Assembly: GCA_003260075.1 (NCBI GenBank) | Contig: QLIY01000105.1 | Location: 102,240 to 166,239, forward strand | DNA from: Phallusia mammillata | Taxonomy: Eukaryota; Chordata; Ascidiacea; Phlebobranchia; Ascidiidae | Direction: 5' to 3' | Length of the DNA stretch: 64,000 nucleotides | In this document: one piece after another, positions 41,401-56,400 of the stretch | How positions within the stretch are numbered: the stretch's first letter is position 1 | Layout: every line of letters starts with the position of its first letter | The notes under the pieces: generated by a model | Told to the model about the DNA's origin: nothing | Database searches by the model: none | The model's input: the letters and a program-made list of their open reading frames with translations, nothing else | Translations under genes and position numbers: made by a program

Positions 41401-44400
41401 CCGCTCATGTGGGACTTTTCTACCTCTCACGTGATTTCGTTCCCGGAAGTTGATGACGTCGATCTTCTTACTGACGATGAATTTTTGGCGTAAGACCATA
41501 CGGCGCATTTTACGCATTTTTTTGGTGAAAAAAATTAGTAACGATTTTTATTGTACTATCAAATACAGGAAGTAGGTGCTTACCATAAACATGCTACGCC
41601 AAGAGCTGGTACGTTATGGGGCAGATCCGCAATAGGAGTAAACCCGAAATGTTTGGCCGTTTCTACTTTCTTGTAATATCCCTGGCCGTCGAAGTGCAAT
41701 TTGCAATTATTTATACAGAGTTTGTTCTCCTCGTTTGTCAGCATGAATGTTTTCGGGTAGAGTTTGTCAAGAAATATGCACTTGCACTTAAAAAAAGATC
41801 AATTTCAAGATCTAACGAAAAACTTTTTCTTAGGTTGCGGTATATTTTCTTTTAGTCTAAACGTAATTGCATGTTTGGTTGTAATTTATTTGTGTAATTC
41901 TTTCTTCATTTCAGCTTGTCCTTTGTTTTCGAAACGGTGATTCATTTCGACTGCGATATTGGTTACGAGACTTTTGAACCCGAGCCAATAGAAGCAGTTT
42001 GCCTCGAAACCGGATTCTGGTCGCGTGAGTTTTCCTCCCCTGTCATTTAATTCAAAACAACAGTATAATTGGTGTTAACTTGTGTGGAATTGCAAACAAT
42101 TGTAAATCCTTTGTTTTTGCTGCTTGTAAACGGTCAAGTGCAAGGTTTTTACTACCTTGTTGACTCGCTGTATTGAGTTTTGCTGTATTTTTTGGCAAAT
42201 GCCTCCAAACGATCATTACGTATATTTAGGTGATTCCCCGTATTGCGAACCGAAAAATTGCGGCCCACCTCCTCCCCCTGACGTCAACGGGTATCTAGAA
42301 GGGGATTCCCCGACGTTTGGCAACGAATTTCTTTACTACTGCAACCTCGGATATTACACACTGGCTCCCTACATTAAGATATACTGCAATGAACATGGTT
42401 AGTTTATTGCGCAAGGTCAAAAACATTCGAAGAAAAAAATTTGGCACAAGAAATCGAAACTGCTTTAAGGGGTAAAATCCTTTAAATTCGGACTCAAATC
42501 TGCTATTATTGGGTCTACATTGAAATTACCTTATTTGTGGCTTAAAATTCTTGAAACTGTACTTTCACCGAAGTTTTTTTTTAAGTTTAAAAACTGATCT
42601 ACAAAATTATTTTGAAATGCAAACGTTACAGGGGAATGGTCATCCACTTCTATTCCACCGTGTCTACCGGTGGATTGCGGAATGCCTCTTGATCCGATCA
42701 ATGGAGGACATAATGGAGACATCTACATCTTCCCTGATAGCGTCAACTACACTTGTGACCTCGGTTATGACCATTTCGGCACTGAACAAGCATTTTGTGG
42801 TCCTTCTGGTTAGTTTTGGAGTCGCTTTGTTTTCTCCATTTATATTACCTTATGATGGTATTTAAAAATATTGCTTGTTGTTTGATTGACAGGCGAATGG
42901 GACGCTGGACCTCCGGACTGTGTCCCAGTTGACTGCGGACTTCCTGCAGATATTGACAATGGAATACTAAACATGTCAAGTAAGCACACAGAATAAGCAA
43001 ACAATGTAATGTTGCAGTAAAGACATTATCTTCGTTGCTTAATTTTAAAATGACAAACAAAGTTTAAAAAATATCATTAGATTAAATAAAAACTCCGTCG
43101 AGTTATCGATTCGTCAAGAATTTACAACATTCGTGGTACAAAGGAATTTAGTTAATTACATACTGATTAATCGCACATTTATTCAACAATGATCCCAAGT
43201 TTAACATTTATTAAGAAAAAATAATTGCATAACCAGGATAAATGCTTGCGATTTAACCAAAATTCTTTTGCAGCTCGGTCACGCGTCGTTAACATATGAT
43301 GTTTAGTGTGCTCCATCAACAGAGCAGTTGCCTATCTCCACAAAATATATAATAATCATTTTGCAGAAACGTATTTTCCTTCGCTTGCTTCGTATCGCTG
43401 CCTGCCAGGGTACGAACTGTCAGGAATTGATTTACTTCAGTGCGCGTGGAATGGGATGTGGGACGCACTGCCCCCAGATTGCCTTCCTGTGGATTGTGGA
43501 CCACCAGCAACACCTGTAAATGGATTCTCGTTTGGTACGTTGCTTCCCAATTCACTTTGTAGTAAAAATAAGCTGGTAGTAAACCAACGTAGATAAAAAA
43601 ATTGTTTTCAACAATTTGATTGTAATTTGGTTGTTTTACTTTAGATTCAGAAACAAATGTGACTAGTTTCAAATTTTATTAGCCAAAAAATATCTTTTTT
43701 ACCTCGCTTTGTAACGATTTTATCTATTATTTCCAGGTGATAGTTTTATTTTTCAATCACTCGTCCATTTCACGTGCGACGACGGTTATATTCTGCACGG
43801 AGCGGACAACACGACTTGTCTGGCAACAATTGAATGGTCACATCCGACCCCGGATTGTATACCAGTCGACTGCGGTCAACCTCCGAACGTGCCCAATGCA
43901 CATGAATTATGGGATGGTATTTCCACAACCTTTCAAGCTGTTGTTTTGTATCAGTGCGACAGTGGATACGAAATGGAAGGCAACACATCGGCCATGATCG
44001 ATTGCGTGGTAAATCTCGTTACTTTGTTTGTTCATTATGTTGATTTGCGGAATCAGAGATCGGGTTGAATAAATCGAGTACCCAAATATTTTGCACCGAT
44101 TAACATAAATAACGTGAACAGTTTTAAATCAGAACTAAGTTCAATGCACTGTGCCAGAAAAGTCAAACCTTTAGATATTTTAAACTGACTCTCTCAATGT
44201 AAGTTAATTCTATACACACGTGACAAGTTCGTGTGATTGTACCGACAAAAAACTGTTTTGTATTTAAATGTCCCACTCCCCCCCCCCTTTGCACCGATTA
44301 ACATAAATAACGTGAACAGTTTTAAATCAGAACTAGATTCAATGCACTGTGCCAGAAAAGTCAAACCTTTAGATATGCTAAACTGACTCTCTCAATGTCA

Positions 44401-47400
44401 GTTAATTCTATAGACACGTGACAAGTTCGTGTGATTGTACCGAAAAAAACTGTTTTGTATTTGAATGTCCCACAACAAAACCTCCAAGAAACTCAGCTAA
44501 TTTTACATAAACGCTCAACTTACAAATTCGACATTAGAATATTTTTAAGTTAAAAACAACATCACTTTTCCAGGCTGACGGAAGTTGGAGCACAGCGCCC
44601 TCGTGTGTTCGAGTTCAGTGTCCGTTTCCCACAATTCCAGAGCACGGACAGGTTTGTTTCTTGTTATATCAACATAATAGCTCGTTATCAACTAATGTTT
44701 GTCACAGATTGCGGAGGCTGCCCCTGAATCCTTCTTTTATGAAGACGTTATACATTATGTGTGCGACAAAGGGTATCCGTTACAAGGAAATGACACTGCA
44801 TCATGTACATCTGATCAAACGTGGTCCAAGTGAGTCGACCTCAAACCTTGTTGTTTATAATAAACCTGTTACATGTTACTTTAAAGCAGTGGTTCTCAAC
44901 CAGTGCCCATGCCCCCCCAGGGTTGCCACAAGCAGTGTTCCGGGGGGCCACAGGTAGGTGTAGGTATACCAGCAACACTTACTAAAAGCCATTTTCTTTT
45001 TTAATGCGCATACATAGTGTGTGTTGCAAATAACTTTATTCCCCAATTTAATCGACTATTTCACATACTATTTGTCTATATTGAGGTTTTCACGATTACG
45101 GATTCTTGTTTAATCTAATCGACATGTTTAAGGCCGAAATTGGTACCGAATTCCAACACGAGTTTGTCATTTGCATTTTTAAGGGGGACACAGATCCTAC
45201 AGGGTTCCTTAAAGGGGGCCACGAGGTCCAAAAAGTACTTTTAGGGGTGCACGGTCCACGAAAGGTTGAGAACCACTGCTTTAAAGCAAACGAGTTCTAA
45301 AAGAAATCTGCAATACTGTTTGGTAGCAATTTTTTTCTATTGTGGTTTGATTATATTATTTTGTGTGATTTAATGTTTTGTAATACCTCCACAGTATCCC
45401 ACCCACATGCGAGCCGATCGATTGCGGAAGGTTACCCGATGTCATCAACGGGGTAAAAGACAAAAACAAAACCCTCTTTATGGCTGTTACCACATACCAA
45501 TGCCATCCAGGGTAATGAAACTACAAGAATAATAATAACATAAAATTATAAGTCATAATATTAACAATACCTTGAACAACGTGAATTTATTATCTCCCCT
45601 TAGGTACGAAGCAGTTGGTGGTGTGGTCTTGGAATGTTTACACACAGGCTTGTGGGACAAAGAAGCACCAGTTTGCACCCCTATAAGTTGCGGTGCGCCC
45701 CCACCCTTGACCCATGGGACTATACTTGGTGGTAGCACCTCACAGACCCAGTTGTTTGAAAGTCTGGTGGCTTACGACTGCAACGAAGGTTGTTCCAGTT
45801 TCAATAACATTTATTTGGAATAAGTAGTTACTTAAACAGCAGGTTTTACCTTAAATACAGCAAAACACTAAGATTTTTAACTGTACAAAATGGGGAAAAA
45901 GTAAAAAATGTCTGGTGCTTTAACGCACCATTTACAATTTTGGCAGATACTAGATTTTTTAGCGTTACTCGCTGGTAAAGCGAAAAATAACTTGAAATAA
46001 CTTTATAATAAACAACATTCGGAATTTAAGGAAATTTGAAAAAAACATTAAAATCTTGCATCAGGTTTCTTCTTATCTGGACCGGTCAGCGCGAAATGTA
46101 CGGCTGATAGAAACTGGACGTTCGGCGACGTGTTGGGTCCGGGAGGGATGACCGCCACTCACCGACCAGTGTGTAGAAAAATATTTTGCCCCGCTCCTCC
46201 CACGGTGGCCAATGGTTACCATGACAACCTCAACTATTCCTACGCTGACGTGGTGACGTATGCTTGCAACATTGGATACGACCTTAGATTGCTGTCGGAA
46301 AGTTTTATGTGCACAGCAGCAAAAGGCGATGTACAGGTATTTTTTGTTTCTTTCAAGGTGAAAGCGGCATAACTGCTGTTCAGTGCTGCACCATATTTCA
46401 AAATACAGCGATTAATAAAAACGTTGTGTTGAAATCTGCGCAAAAATTCTGCTATTATTGCCAACAGGGCTTCTACACGGGTATTCCCCCAACATGTGAT
46501 CCTGTTTCATGTGGAATGCCTGTAACTGTCGACAACGGATTTTTCGTCAATAAAGGCACAACTTACCTGAAAACGGCGACATATTCCTGTCACAACGGAC
46601 ATTATTCACTCGGTAAGTCAATAATACTTTACTTCAGAAAAAATGCTATCGAACCATTAGTTCTGATGGTTAAATTCGCGGTTCCAAACATTTTCTCGTG
46701 GCACACTCGGTATACTTTGGTCGGTGACCCTTTTTATTGACTGAGGTAGTAGATTTCCAAAGTGGTAGTTGTTCTGTGCGTTGAAGATAAAATCAATTTG
46801 AAGACGTGTGTGGTGGCGGCCGTGTTGGATGCCTGTCGAAAGGTTCGGGATGTTATTTACTGTAAAAGGGTACACGACAAAATCGCGACGATTTGATTTG
46901 CAACGTAAAACGCAAGCCCAAGCAAGCGTTTCTAATTTTAAATGCACTCACATTGAATGGAGAAGCTTGCTGACCCTTGCACATAAGTTGTAGTGTATTT
47001 TACTTTTTTACGCTATGGGTATCTTAAACAATACTTGCACATTTAAAATCAAGGACAAACGGAAATCGTGTGCCAAGCGAACCGAACCTGGTCTTCTCAA
47101 CCAACTTGTAATCCCCACGACTGCTCTCAACCACCAGTGGTCGCCAATGCGCACGTTCAAGTGACGTCAACTCTATTCCGTACAGTTCTTCAATACACAT
47201 GTGACACTGGCTACAACCTCAACGGTACTGTAACATTAAATCTGTAAATATATTGCGGAGTTGCTTTACGTAATTCCTATGTCAAGTAGGGTTAGTTTAA
47301 ATTGTAAGTTTAGACATGACTGAAATCACTGCCATATTGTACATCATACGTTTTTTTGTAAACGTTTAATTTAGGAACTGGATCCACGGAATGCCTTGCG

Positions 47401-50400
47401 TCTGCCATGTGGTCTGGCGTCAGCGGTTGGTCATGTGACCCTGTACCCTGCGGAAATCCTGCGTCGGTTGCCAACGCTACACACGTGACCACTGGACAAG
47501 TGTTCGGGGATATGGTAAATCACGATACCTTTCGGGGATGGTAAAAACATGATATTCATGCAGTCTCACTAAAACACTTTCTACCTATCTAGGTGACGTA
47601 CACTTGCACGAGAGGTTTTCTTATCGAGCCTCCCAATTTCTCCAATGCACAAACTTATGCCTGTCAATCAACCGGTAGTTGGGAAGAAACTACGTTCACC
47701 TGTCGACCTGTGTCATGTGGTCCTGCTGCTCGTGTTACTAACGGGTATAAATAATGGGCTTTGTATTTTGCCATCATTTGTTTCTTATTCTGTTTTGAAT
47801 TGGTTTAAATGTGTCATGAGTTGATTTTTATTGTAGCAAAGTAATTCTCGCCCAAAGTGATTGGTCGCATAGCAACGTCGACATGGTTCACTACCCAGAC
47901 ATTTTAGAATATTCGTGCAACACCGGATATTTTCTGGAGGGAAATTCCAGACCTTCGTGCAACGAAAATGGTAAGACTATACGGGATGTTGGTCAATAAG
48001 CCAAAATGAATTGTTAATTAGAAGTGAAAGATTTTCATAAAAACACTCAATATGTGATTTCAGGATTGTTTAGCTCACCCGCTCCGAAGTGCCTTCCGGT
48101 TTTGTGTGGACTTCCCGACGATGTGTCCAATTCAGCCCTGACTCTCAGCGGGGTTACCTTTGGTCACAATGCAACGTTTACGTGTGACGTTGGCCACGTA
48201 TTAAGGTTGTGAATGATTGTTTGCAAATTTTTGTGATGAATCAAATTAAGTACCGTAGTTGCTCGACAAACGGCATGGCAAAAACTTTATAGGCCGCGGC
48301 TTACATTTTATGAATACGGTATGTTATTTCGTTCTCTGTGCTGATAATAGAAAATCAAAAACGCGATATTACTGCCTGTGACGTGTTCTGAAAAATCAGT
48401 TAATGACGTCACTACAAGTTTCTACAAGTTCACTACCGATTTCGCAATAATGCGGTTATTAAATGAATAAATGTTTTCGTATTTTAGGCAAGAAGGCAAA
48501 GAACTACTTACCCACTACCACGAATGTACTGCTGACGAAACTTGGTTGCCTCCAGCGCCACCAAACGGATGTGAGCCTATAATTTGCCCGTCCCCACTGC
48601 CTGTGGATCATGCATCGATTTCCTCAACTCATTCCAGCGTTTATAAGTACAGAGACGTAATAACCTATCAGTGCGATTCTGGTTACGAATCACTTCCCGA
48701 AGAACTTGCTATTACATGTTTGGTTAGTGTTAAAGTTTACGTAGTTAGTTAACAGATTTTTAATATCACTTAAATTAAACATGGTACCCAACCATGCAAA
48801 AAATTTTCATGCTTTGTTCGTTTTAGTTTCTAAAAGCAAATTTTTTTGGCAAGGATTTTTTTTGTATACTTTTTGACACAGTATGTTTTTTTACCAAAAC
48901 TTTTGCAATTGAAAGTTGGTTTGTAACAGTTCTCTGCTTCGTGATATGATAGCACATTTTTAAATTACAGGCTAACAAGCAATGGAGCGGTCTTCCCAAA
49001 TGTACACCAGTTGATTGCGGAATTCCAGCCTGTCCTTTACTGTCGGATTGTCAGCGAACCGGAACTACTTACCAGCAAACTGCCTCTTCGTCCTGCATTG
49101 TTGGTCACGAGTTCTCTCCTGACGTCACATCTTTTCAGGTCACGTGCAACGCTGATCGCCAATGGAGTGTGCCACCTTTTGCGAACGAAGGTACCACCTG
49201 TTTTAATAACATAAAGTAAAACAGCCGAAAGTTCAAATGTTTCAATTGAATTAAGTTAATATTGCATTAAACGCTTTAGTTGATTGTTAATATTAAAGAA
49301 ATTAACCTGTTTCCTATGCTTTGGTAGCGTGAAGTAAAACAGCTAAACCCCCCCCCCAACGCTTTAGTTGATTGTTAATATTAAAGAAATTAACCTGTTT
49401 CCTATACTTTGGTAGCGTGAAGTAAAACAGCTTGCCATTTTTTTTATACTGTATTATTGAAGTAGACGTTTTCAGTTGATTTTTAATGTTCTTCGTGGGC
49501 AGCGAATCAAAAAAAGGAACACAAATTAACCCGTTTTATATTTGCAAGTCGAAACGTCATCATGTCGACGTCACTCCTGCGGCGCTCCTACCACGATTGA
49601 GAACGGCCAATTCCAACTCAACGACCATCGAATGACATTTGGCGCCATAGTAGCATACCAATGCGACACGGGGCACGAATTTTCACTTGGTTCTAACCCC
49701 AGTATGGAATGTTTGGCCGATAAAAACTGGGGTCCTGACCCCACACCTGCTTGCCAACCAAAAGATTGCGGACCAGCTGTTTGCCCTTCACATGGTAAGT
49801 TTTATAGCACCTGATTATTTTTTCGCAAAAATACGACTACAAAAAGTTACAAACAGATTTTCAAAACACAAAACATTTTTTTGAAAATATATTCACATGA
49901 AAAGTGTCCCAGAGGGCGTTGATTTGAAAGATAACTTATAAAACTAAATTGCTGTTTTTGTTTGTGCTGTTCATGTTTTTATAAATTTCTCTATTGTGAT
50001 GTTTAAAAGTTTTTCTGAGACATTCAATTAAAATAAAAATTTTGTCGCAAAACCGCAGGAAATCGTTTGTTAATATTTTATCAACCAAATTCAATATCCC
50101 ACTAATTTGATATCGTCAGGTTCCTGTGTTTCGGATGCCACAATATTTGAATCCACTTGGCACTTGACATGTGACACCGGATACGAACTGTCCTATGACG
50201 TATTTGACACGACTTTGACGTGTTTGGACACCGGTATGTGGTCATCCAATCCAATTGACCACCAATGCTTACCAGTAAAGTGCCCAATACCCGGACAAGT
50301 GGAAAACGGTCAAATCAACAGCGGAAACGCTCATACGTAAGATTGTAAAGAAATATTTTCCTTGTATTCAGTAGAGCTGAAGTTTGCTTAGCACTCCAGT

Positions 50401-53400
50401 CAATCTGATTCTTAGGGCAATGTCATAATAAAAATATATTTGTTACACACAAATTCCTTCATCAATCTTAAACTGGATAATAACAAACAACGGATGCCAA
50501 GACATCAAATTTAAAGTAACTAAGCTGTGTCACTGTTTTGTTCTTCCTGGTTTTGAATAAATAACCAAAAACTGTGCCATTGTGTCATAAATTGTAACAA
50601 AATAATCAGTCGTAAATAACAAACAACTTTTTTATGCTTCATGCTCTGTCCAAACTTTCTAAAGATTGCGTTTAATGAAAGTGGTTGTCGGCAACCGCCG
50701 GTCCGCGGTCCGGTGCCGGGTCGCAAGGAGTTCGTTACCGGGCCGTATACTTTTTCAGGTTAAATGGTTTAAAACATTTTGCCCATATATCCCGAAGATT
50801 ATAAACTAATTGATTTGTTTTCATTGCTAATTTTTTTTACGAACGGTCCCCTGGTTTCAACAAATCATTTTTTTTTTACTTTGCTTTGCATAAAAATGTG
50901 ACTCATGTTACGGTCAAAAGCAGAATTGTATCTGCACAAGAAAAGCAACTTTGATTATTTTGTTGGGGTTAGATCCCTTGATTTCAAGACAGAAGTTGAA
51001 TACGCATGTGATAAGGGATATTACATGGTTGGATCACCTGTACTAACTTGTACATCAGATCGAACTTATTCCCATCCAACTCCACATTGCTACCCAGTGT
51101 CATGTGGCGAACCACCATCTATCGGCAACGGGCTTGCTAACTTCGATGGTATGTTAATGTTGCCAGTATGATTTCGCTATATCAAAACTTAACTAAAAGC
51201 TCATGAATTAAATATGTGCGATAATGGAAATCGTCCTAAACCACATGCGCTCGCACCCATAACTGTTTGTGTCATGTTTTTTGGCAAAATCGATATCCAC
51301 AGTAATTTACTAAAAACACATTGAACGAATACACAGGCTGAATTAAGTGTGCTAAAAGTTTCAGCTGTGCTATCTCATGAATACATATTTGTTTGGATTT
51401 GTGCTTTTCCTTTACATACTCCCAGTCAGAAATTATTTCCGGCATATCATGGGGCCTCACTAGGTATTTTTGATTTTGTTCGATTTATGTAAGGCATACG
51501 TTAGATGAACGATTGACAAAATATTACAATTTTCTGTGTACTAAATTGCTTCGAAGACCGTCAGATTACATTTTCTTTTTGTTTCTTTAAATTTGAAACA
51601 AGTTGATGTTGGCTTACACAAAATATTGTAGGATATTTCTTGAATAAACCAAACATCAGCCAACGATGTTTCTAAGATAATCAATTCAGCAAGTTATACT
51701 TATTTTAGGCATTTAAACATCCATATGTCTGTCAATATAACAGACAATGTACCTCAATAAATGTTGGTGCATATTTGCCACTTTTAATTGCATGAATGGG
51801 AGACATTTAAAAAAATCAATTTACAAAAAAAGACCACATTTGTTTCATATTGTTTAAATTTTTTGGCATGAACGTAGAAACGACTTTAACTTCGACATAC
51901 GAGATTTAATTCTTAGTTTGAAACATTTCTGTTTATGGCGACGCGGTTCACCATACTATGGTAATTTGCTTCGTCAACACAGATTTCAAACATACAAAAT
52001 TGATTTTAAAACAAATTTTCAATTTTCGATTCAAAAATTCGTTAAATATAACGAATTTGAAATCAAAATTTGTTACCAATAAGGAAAATGGATAGGACAC
52101 CGTTCCCAAACTAATCGCTCACTATTTTAAAAACTATTCGAAAATTGGTTTACTTTTTATGACAATAATATATTTTGCAACAGGTGTGAGGAAATGTAGA
52201 AATGTGTAGATTAAGTCTGCTACGAGATTAATTTTTACCCAACCTTTTTTATGTTTGTTACGTTTGGCGGGCAATTGCTTAATTTGGATTCATCTGTTAA
52301 GTCCCAAAGGGTAAAAAAATTATTATTTTATTGGATGATGTCAAACTTCTTCTCACTCTGTGTGTCGTAATCATTTAACACAAGTTGCCACGTAGTAGTA
52401 GGTAGTACTTGGTATCCCCCCCCCCATTTCTTACCTGACCCATTCCTTTCATTTAGTGTGTAGCATTTTTAGCAGTTTTGTGACTTATGTTTGATTCACC
52501 CTTTTCCCCAAACATTTTTATGTGAACAGACCCTTTTTTATGTAAATCTTCAAAGTGTGGTTTCGTTATTAAACGATTTGATGCAATTTATCTTGTTTTG
52601 TGTGAGTGTTAGAGGCAAGGGACATACGTTTACCCAGCAACCAATAGGGGCCCAAGTGTGGGGCGCTATGTGTGGCTCATTGATAATCATCTAACATGGG
52701 CCCAATGTTACCTTTCCGGTCCCGATTGGAGGATATATCACTGGCACATAAACGAAATGTGTTAATGGGCCTCTCAAATTATGAGGGTAATTCTGACAAG
52801 GGCCGACGAAAATTTTTTGACTGGGAAGGCTTTCTATGTACAAACGGCACAATCTAATTTTCCAAACAAAGAGTAAATATAGGCAATCGTGATCAATCAG
52901 TCAGGTCACCCGAGTAAATTGCTTTTAAAGACAATTTGTTTACATTTTTGTTTGACCATAATTTTNCTGCCTAATTACTCTGTTATATTCTTTGTTCTTA
53001 CAAAACGTATGGGCTATTTAATGCTGCATTTTATCAAATTTTGTATCATAAACTAAGTATTTTTTATATTTGTGCACATTTCACAGGCGTCACTTTCCTG
53101 CACAATGCAAAATACTCGTGTTTGCCGGGTTACGATATGTTTGGTGGCGTAGAATGGTTTTGTTCCCATGACAAGCAATGGACACCGCAAGTGAAAGTGG
53201 CAGTTTTGCCTGCTCCTATCAGTAAGTTGTTGCTCTGCGTAATGATTTACCTGCAAATATACTGCGTAAAAGTATAATTTATCACAATATCATGTTGTAG
53301 TTCCCAGAGCGGCGCTCTTTAGTTTGCCAGCTGAATTAGGAAATGAAAATGTGGGCAGCGGGAGTGGTGACGCACCAGGCTCTGGAATGACGCCCTTGAG

Positions 53401-56400
53401 TGGTAAGTTGCGACGATGGAGTATAAATAAAAAAATTTGAAGGAAGTTGTTAATCGACCTGTACAATATTCTTGTGTTTTTGGAAACCTCAAGCGTGAAA
53501 CTTGGCCGATATTCATTAAGAAGTTTATGAGTCACTTGTATAAACGAAATACTGCGTGTAACGAGATTGAATTTTATGCGGTGTTGTCAATTTGTCGTAT
53601 TCAAGTTTTTAACCCTTTTTAATTTGTTACAGATGTCCCAGCGGCATTTGCTCCGTTTTCCCTTCGATCTGCTGTTTCCGCCGTGCCAGGTAGAAAATAA
53701 AGTCACGAAGCTTTACTCAACTTTTAAATTTGTGTTTGTATTTATAGAATCGAACAGTCCGCCAGTCTGTAAACCTACACCTTGCGGATCGGCACCACAT
53801 CTTGCTCATGGAACTTCAGTTAACGGATCAACTAATTTTGTATTCAAGCAGTCCGTGGCATTTATTTGTGACGATGGATTTTTTCTGCAAGGTAAACAGT
53901 ATTTTTAAGTGGAAAAATACTAAAAATACATCACATAACGTTGAGATTATTAATCTATAGGTGCGAGTGTGATGTTTTGCCTGGAAGATGGAACGTTTGG
54001 CCCAAACTCAAAACCTTCATGTGAACGGGTTCCATGCGGTGATCCCCCTTCTCTGACACACGGATCCTTTACCGCTACGTCTGTAACAGGTATATATATT
54101 ATGAAGGTACAAAAATAAAATAACCTAACAATTTAGTAGAAAATTAATATCTGCCAAATCAAAGCTCGAAACCCGTCGTGAAGGGTTTGGACTATTTTGC
54201 AGTAATGATAATTGCACATGGCCTGAGATACTTTGTTTGCAATTTATAAGACAGAATACTATCATCCAAACAGTGCAAAATTTAAACCATATAGACAACG
54301 CTAGAAAATAAACATCTGCCAAATTAAAGGTGGATACCCATCATACAGAGCTAGACTACCTTGCAAGCCATTTAAACTCTGCCGTGTAAATATAAAGGGT
54401 GAATACCGTACATTTTTAGGTGGACCCGCCCGCTTTGTATTCGAGGATGTCGCAACCTACACTTGTAACAGTGGTTACGAGCTCCAAGTTACTTCCCCAG
54501 ACACCACACTGACATGTAACGACCAGGGTGCTTGGACTCCCCATGCACCAAGTCCCTGTCATCCTGTATCTTGTGGGGTACCTGCTTTCCCCATTCATAC
54601 CATCACAACTGGTTCAGAGTACACGTTTGGTCAGACTGTGAAATATTCTTGTGAAACGGGTTATTATTTGGTTGGCTTTCCCGTGCTGACTTGCACAGCT
54701 AATAGGTGAGCATTTGAGTTTTAGAAAAAAAATTTATACTTTATGGTTTTATTCTTTTAAATCTTCTAGGGAAAACTTCATTACGTATTTTAGTTTCGTT
54801 AAGATCGTGTGTGTATTGCAAATGAATACTCGTAGTCGGTTTATCGCCACTCTTGTACCTTTGTTCCTTAGATACACATCTCCTCTTTTTGTACATTTTC
54901 CTACTTGACTATAGCAATGGTTTACATTTACTACATAGCTATAGATTAAGGCTACTACAATCAAAGACTTACAAGTTTGGTCAAAATGTATTTAAAAAGA
55001 TTACTCCCGATATCTACGTACAAAGAGTAAAAAAATGCAAACTCAAATGCATCAGATAATAAAAAATAAAAATAAAAACGAAAAGTGGAACCAAAAAACA
55101 GCTTTTTGTCATAACGCCAAAAAACTTATTGAATGTTACGAATTGGGGCAGCGCCAAAAGTTACTTGCCACTAATAAGTATTAACTTACTACAATTTTCA
55201 ACTCATAGCCTACTTTACAAGTTATTTATCAAGAAAAACACATTTCTTCTTCAGGCAATGGTCGCCAAGCGACGCCCCAACATGTGCTCCAGTGCCGTGC
55301 GGTCATCCAAGCAAAATTCAGCACGGTTCTTACACCAACGAGCAATCCACAAACGAACTCCACTTCACTTATCAACGTAATGTCACTTACTCCTGCGAAT
55401 CTGGATATGAACTCCACGTTAATCCCCGGGCTGGAGAAAGTGCGACCATGACTTGTCAAGCGAACGGTAATTGGGATGCAATGACACCAACTTGTCCACC
55501 TGTCTCCTGCGGGCAGCCACAACCAATTAGAAACGGACACGTTAATGGTAGCGTGTTCTCATACGGAAATGAAGTGACCTATGGATGCAACGTTGGCTAT
55601 GAAATGACGGTTCGTTTAGTTCTTTCTTTATCATATAACTCGTTTTTAGGTTTATTTACAAAGACTTTATCCAATAAACTACTTCCACAGATAACAGTAA
55701 AACTTTTTAATTTCAATTAATGATCATTTCAGAGTGAACCAGTAAAAACTTGTCAAGCTGATAAGACATGGACTGGTCCAATCCCTATTTGCTCCCCCGT
55801 GTCATGTGACCGCCCTCCACACGTCGAACACAGTCAATATACTCTGACTCCAGCCTTAACATACGGGAATTCTGTTAGCTATCAATGTGATGCAGGCGAG
55901 TATAAAACAATCGAAGTATATCTCGTCTTCGTCTTTAAACTGCACAACTACAGTGTAACTGTGTCAAATTCTCTTTTTAGCTACCAATTACGCGCTTCTT
56001 TACGTTTTAATATCGCACTGCTTGGGTGAATTATTTTAAAGTATATGTCGGCTTTCGCAAAGGAAAACTCACCACAACTCAAATAAAATACAAACGCAAT
56101 AACTTTCTCATATGCCGCATGTTTGTGGATTCCCAAAGCAAAGAACCAACATCTTTCATTTGGTTTCCTCACAAGGCTATTCTGATTTTATAGCACATTT
56201 CTTTCTTGCCCTGGGTATTGTGATTAAGTCGAAATATAAAGGAATATAAACAAACATAAGAAGGTCATGTTGCATTGTTGGGCTTCACTGCATTTTCCAT
56301 GTACTTGCAGGATACGACATGTCCGGATTTTCAACACTTACCTGCACGGCGGCACGGGTATATGACTTGCCGTCGCCTGTCTGTATTCCCGTGTCATGCG

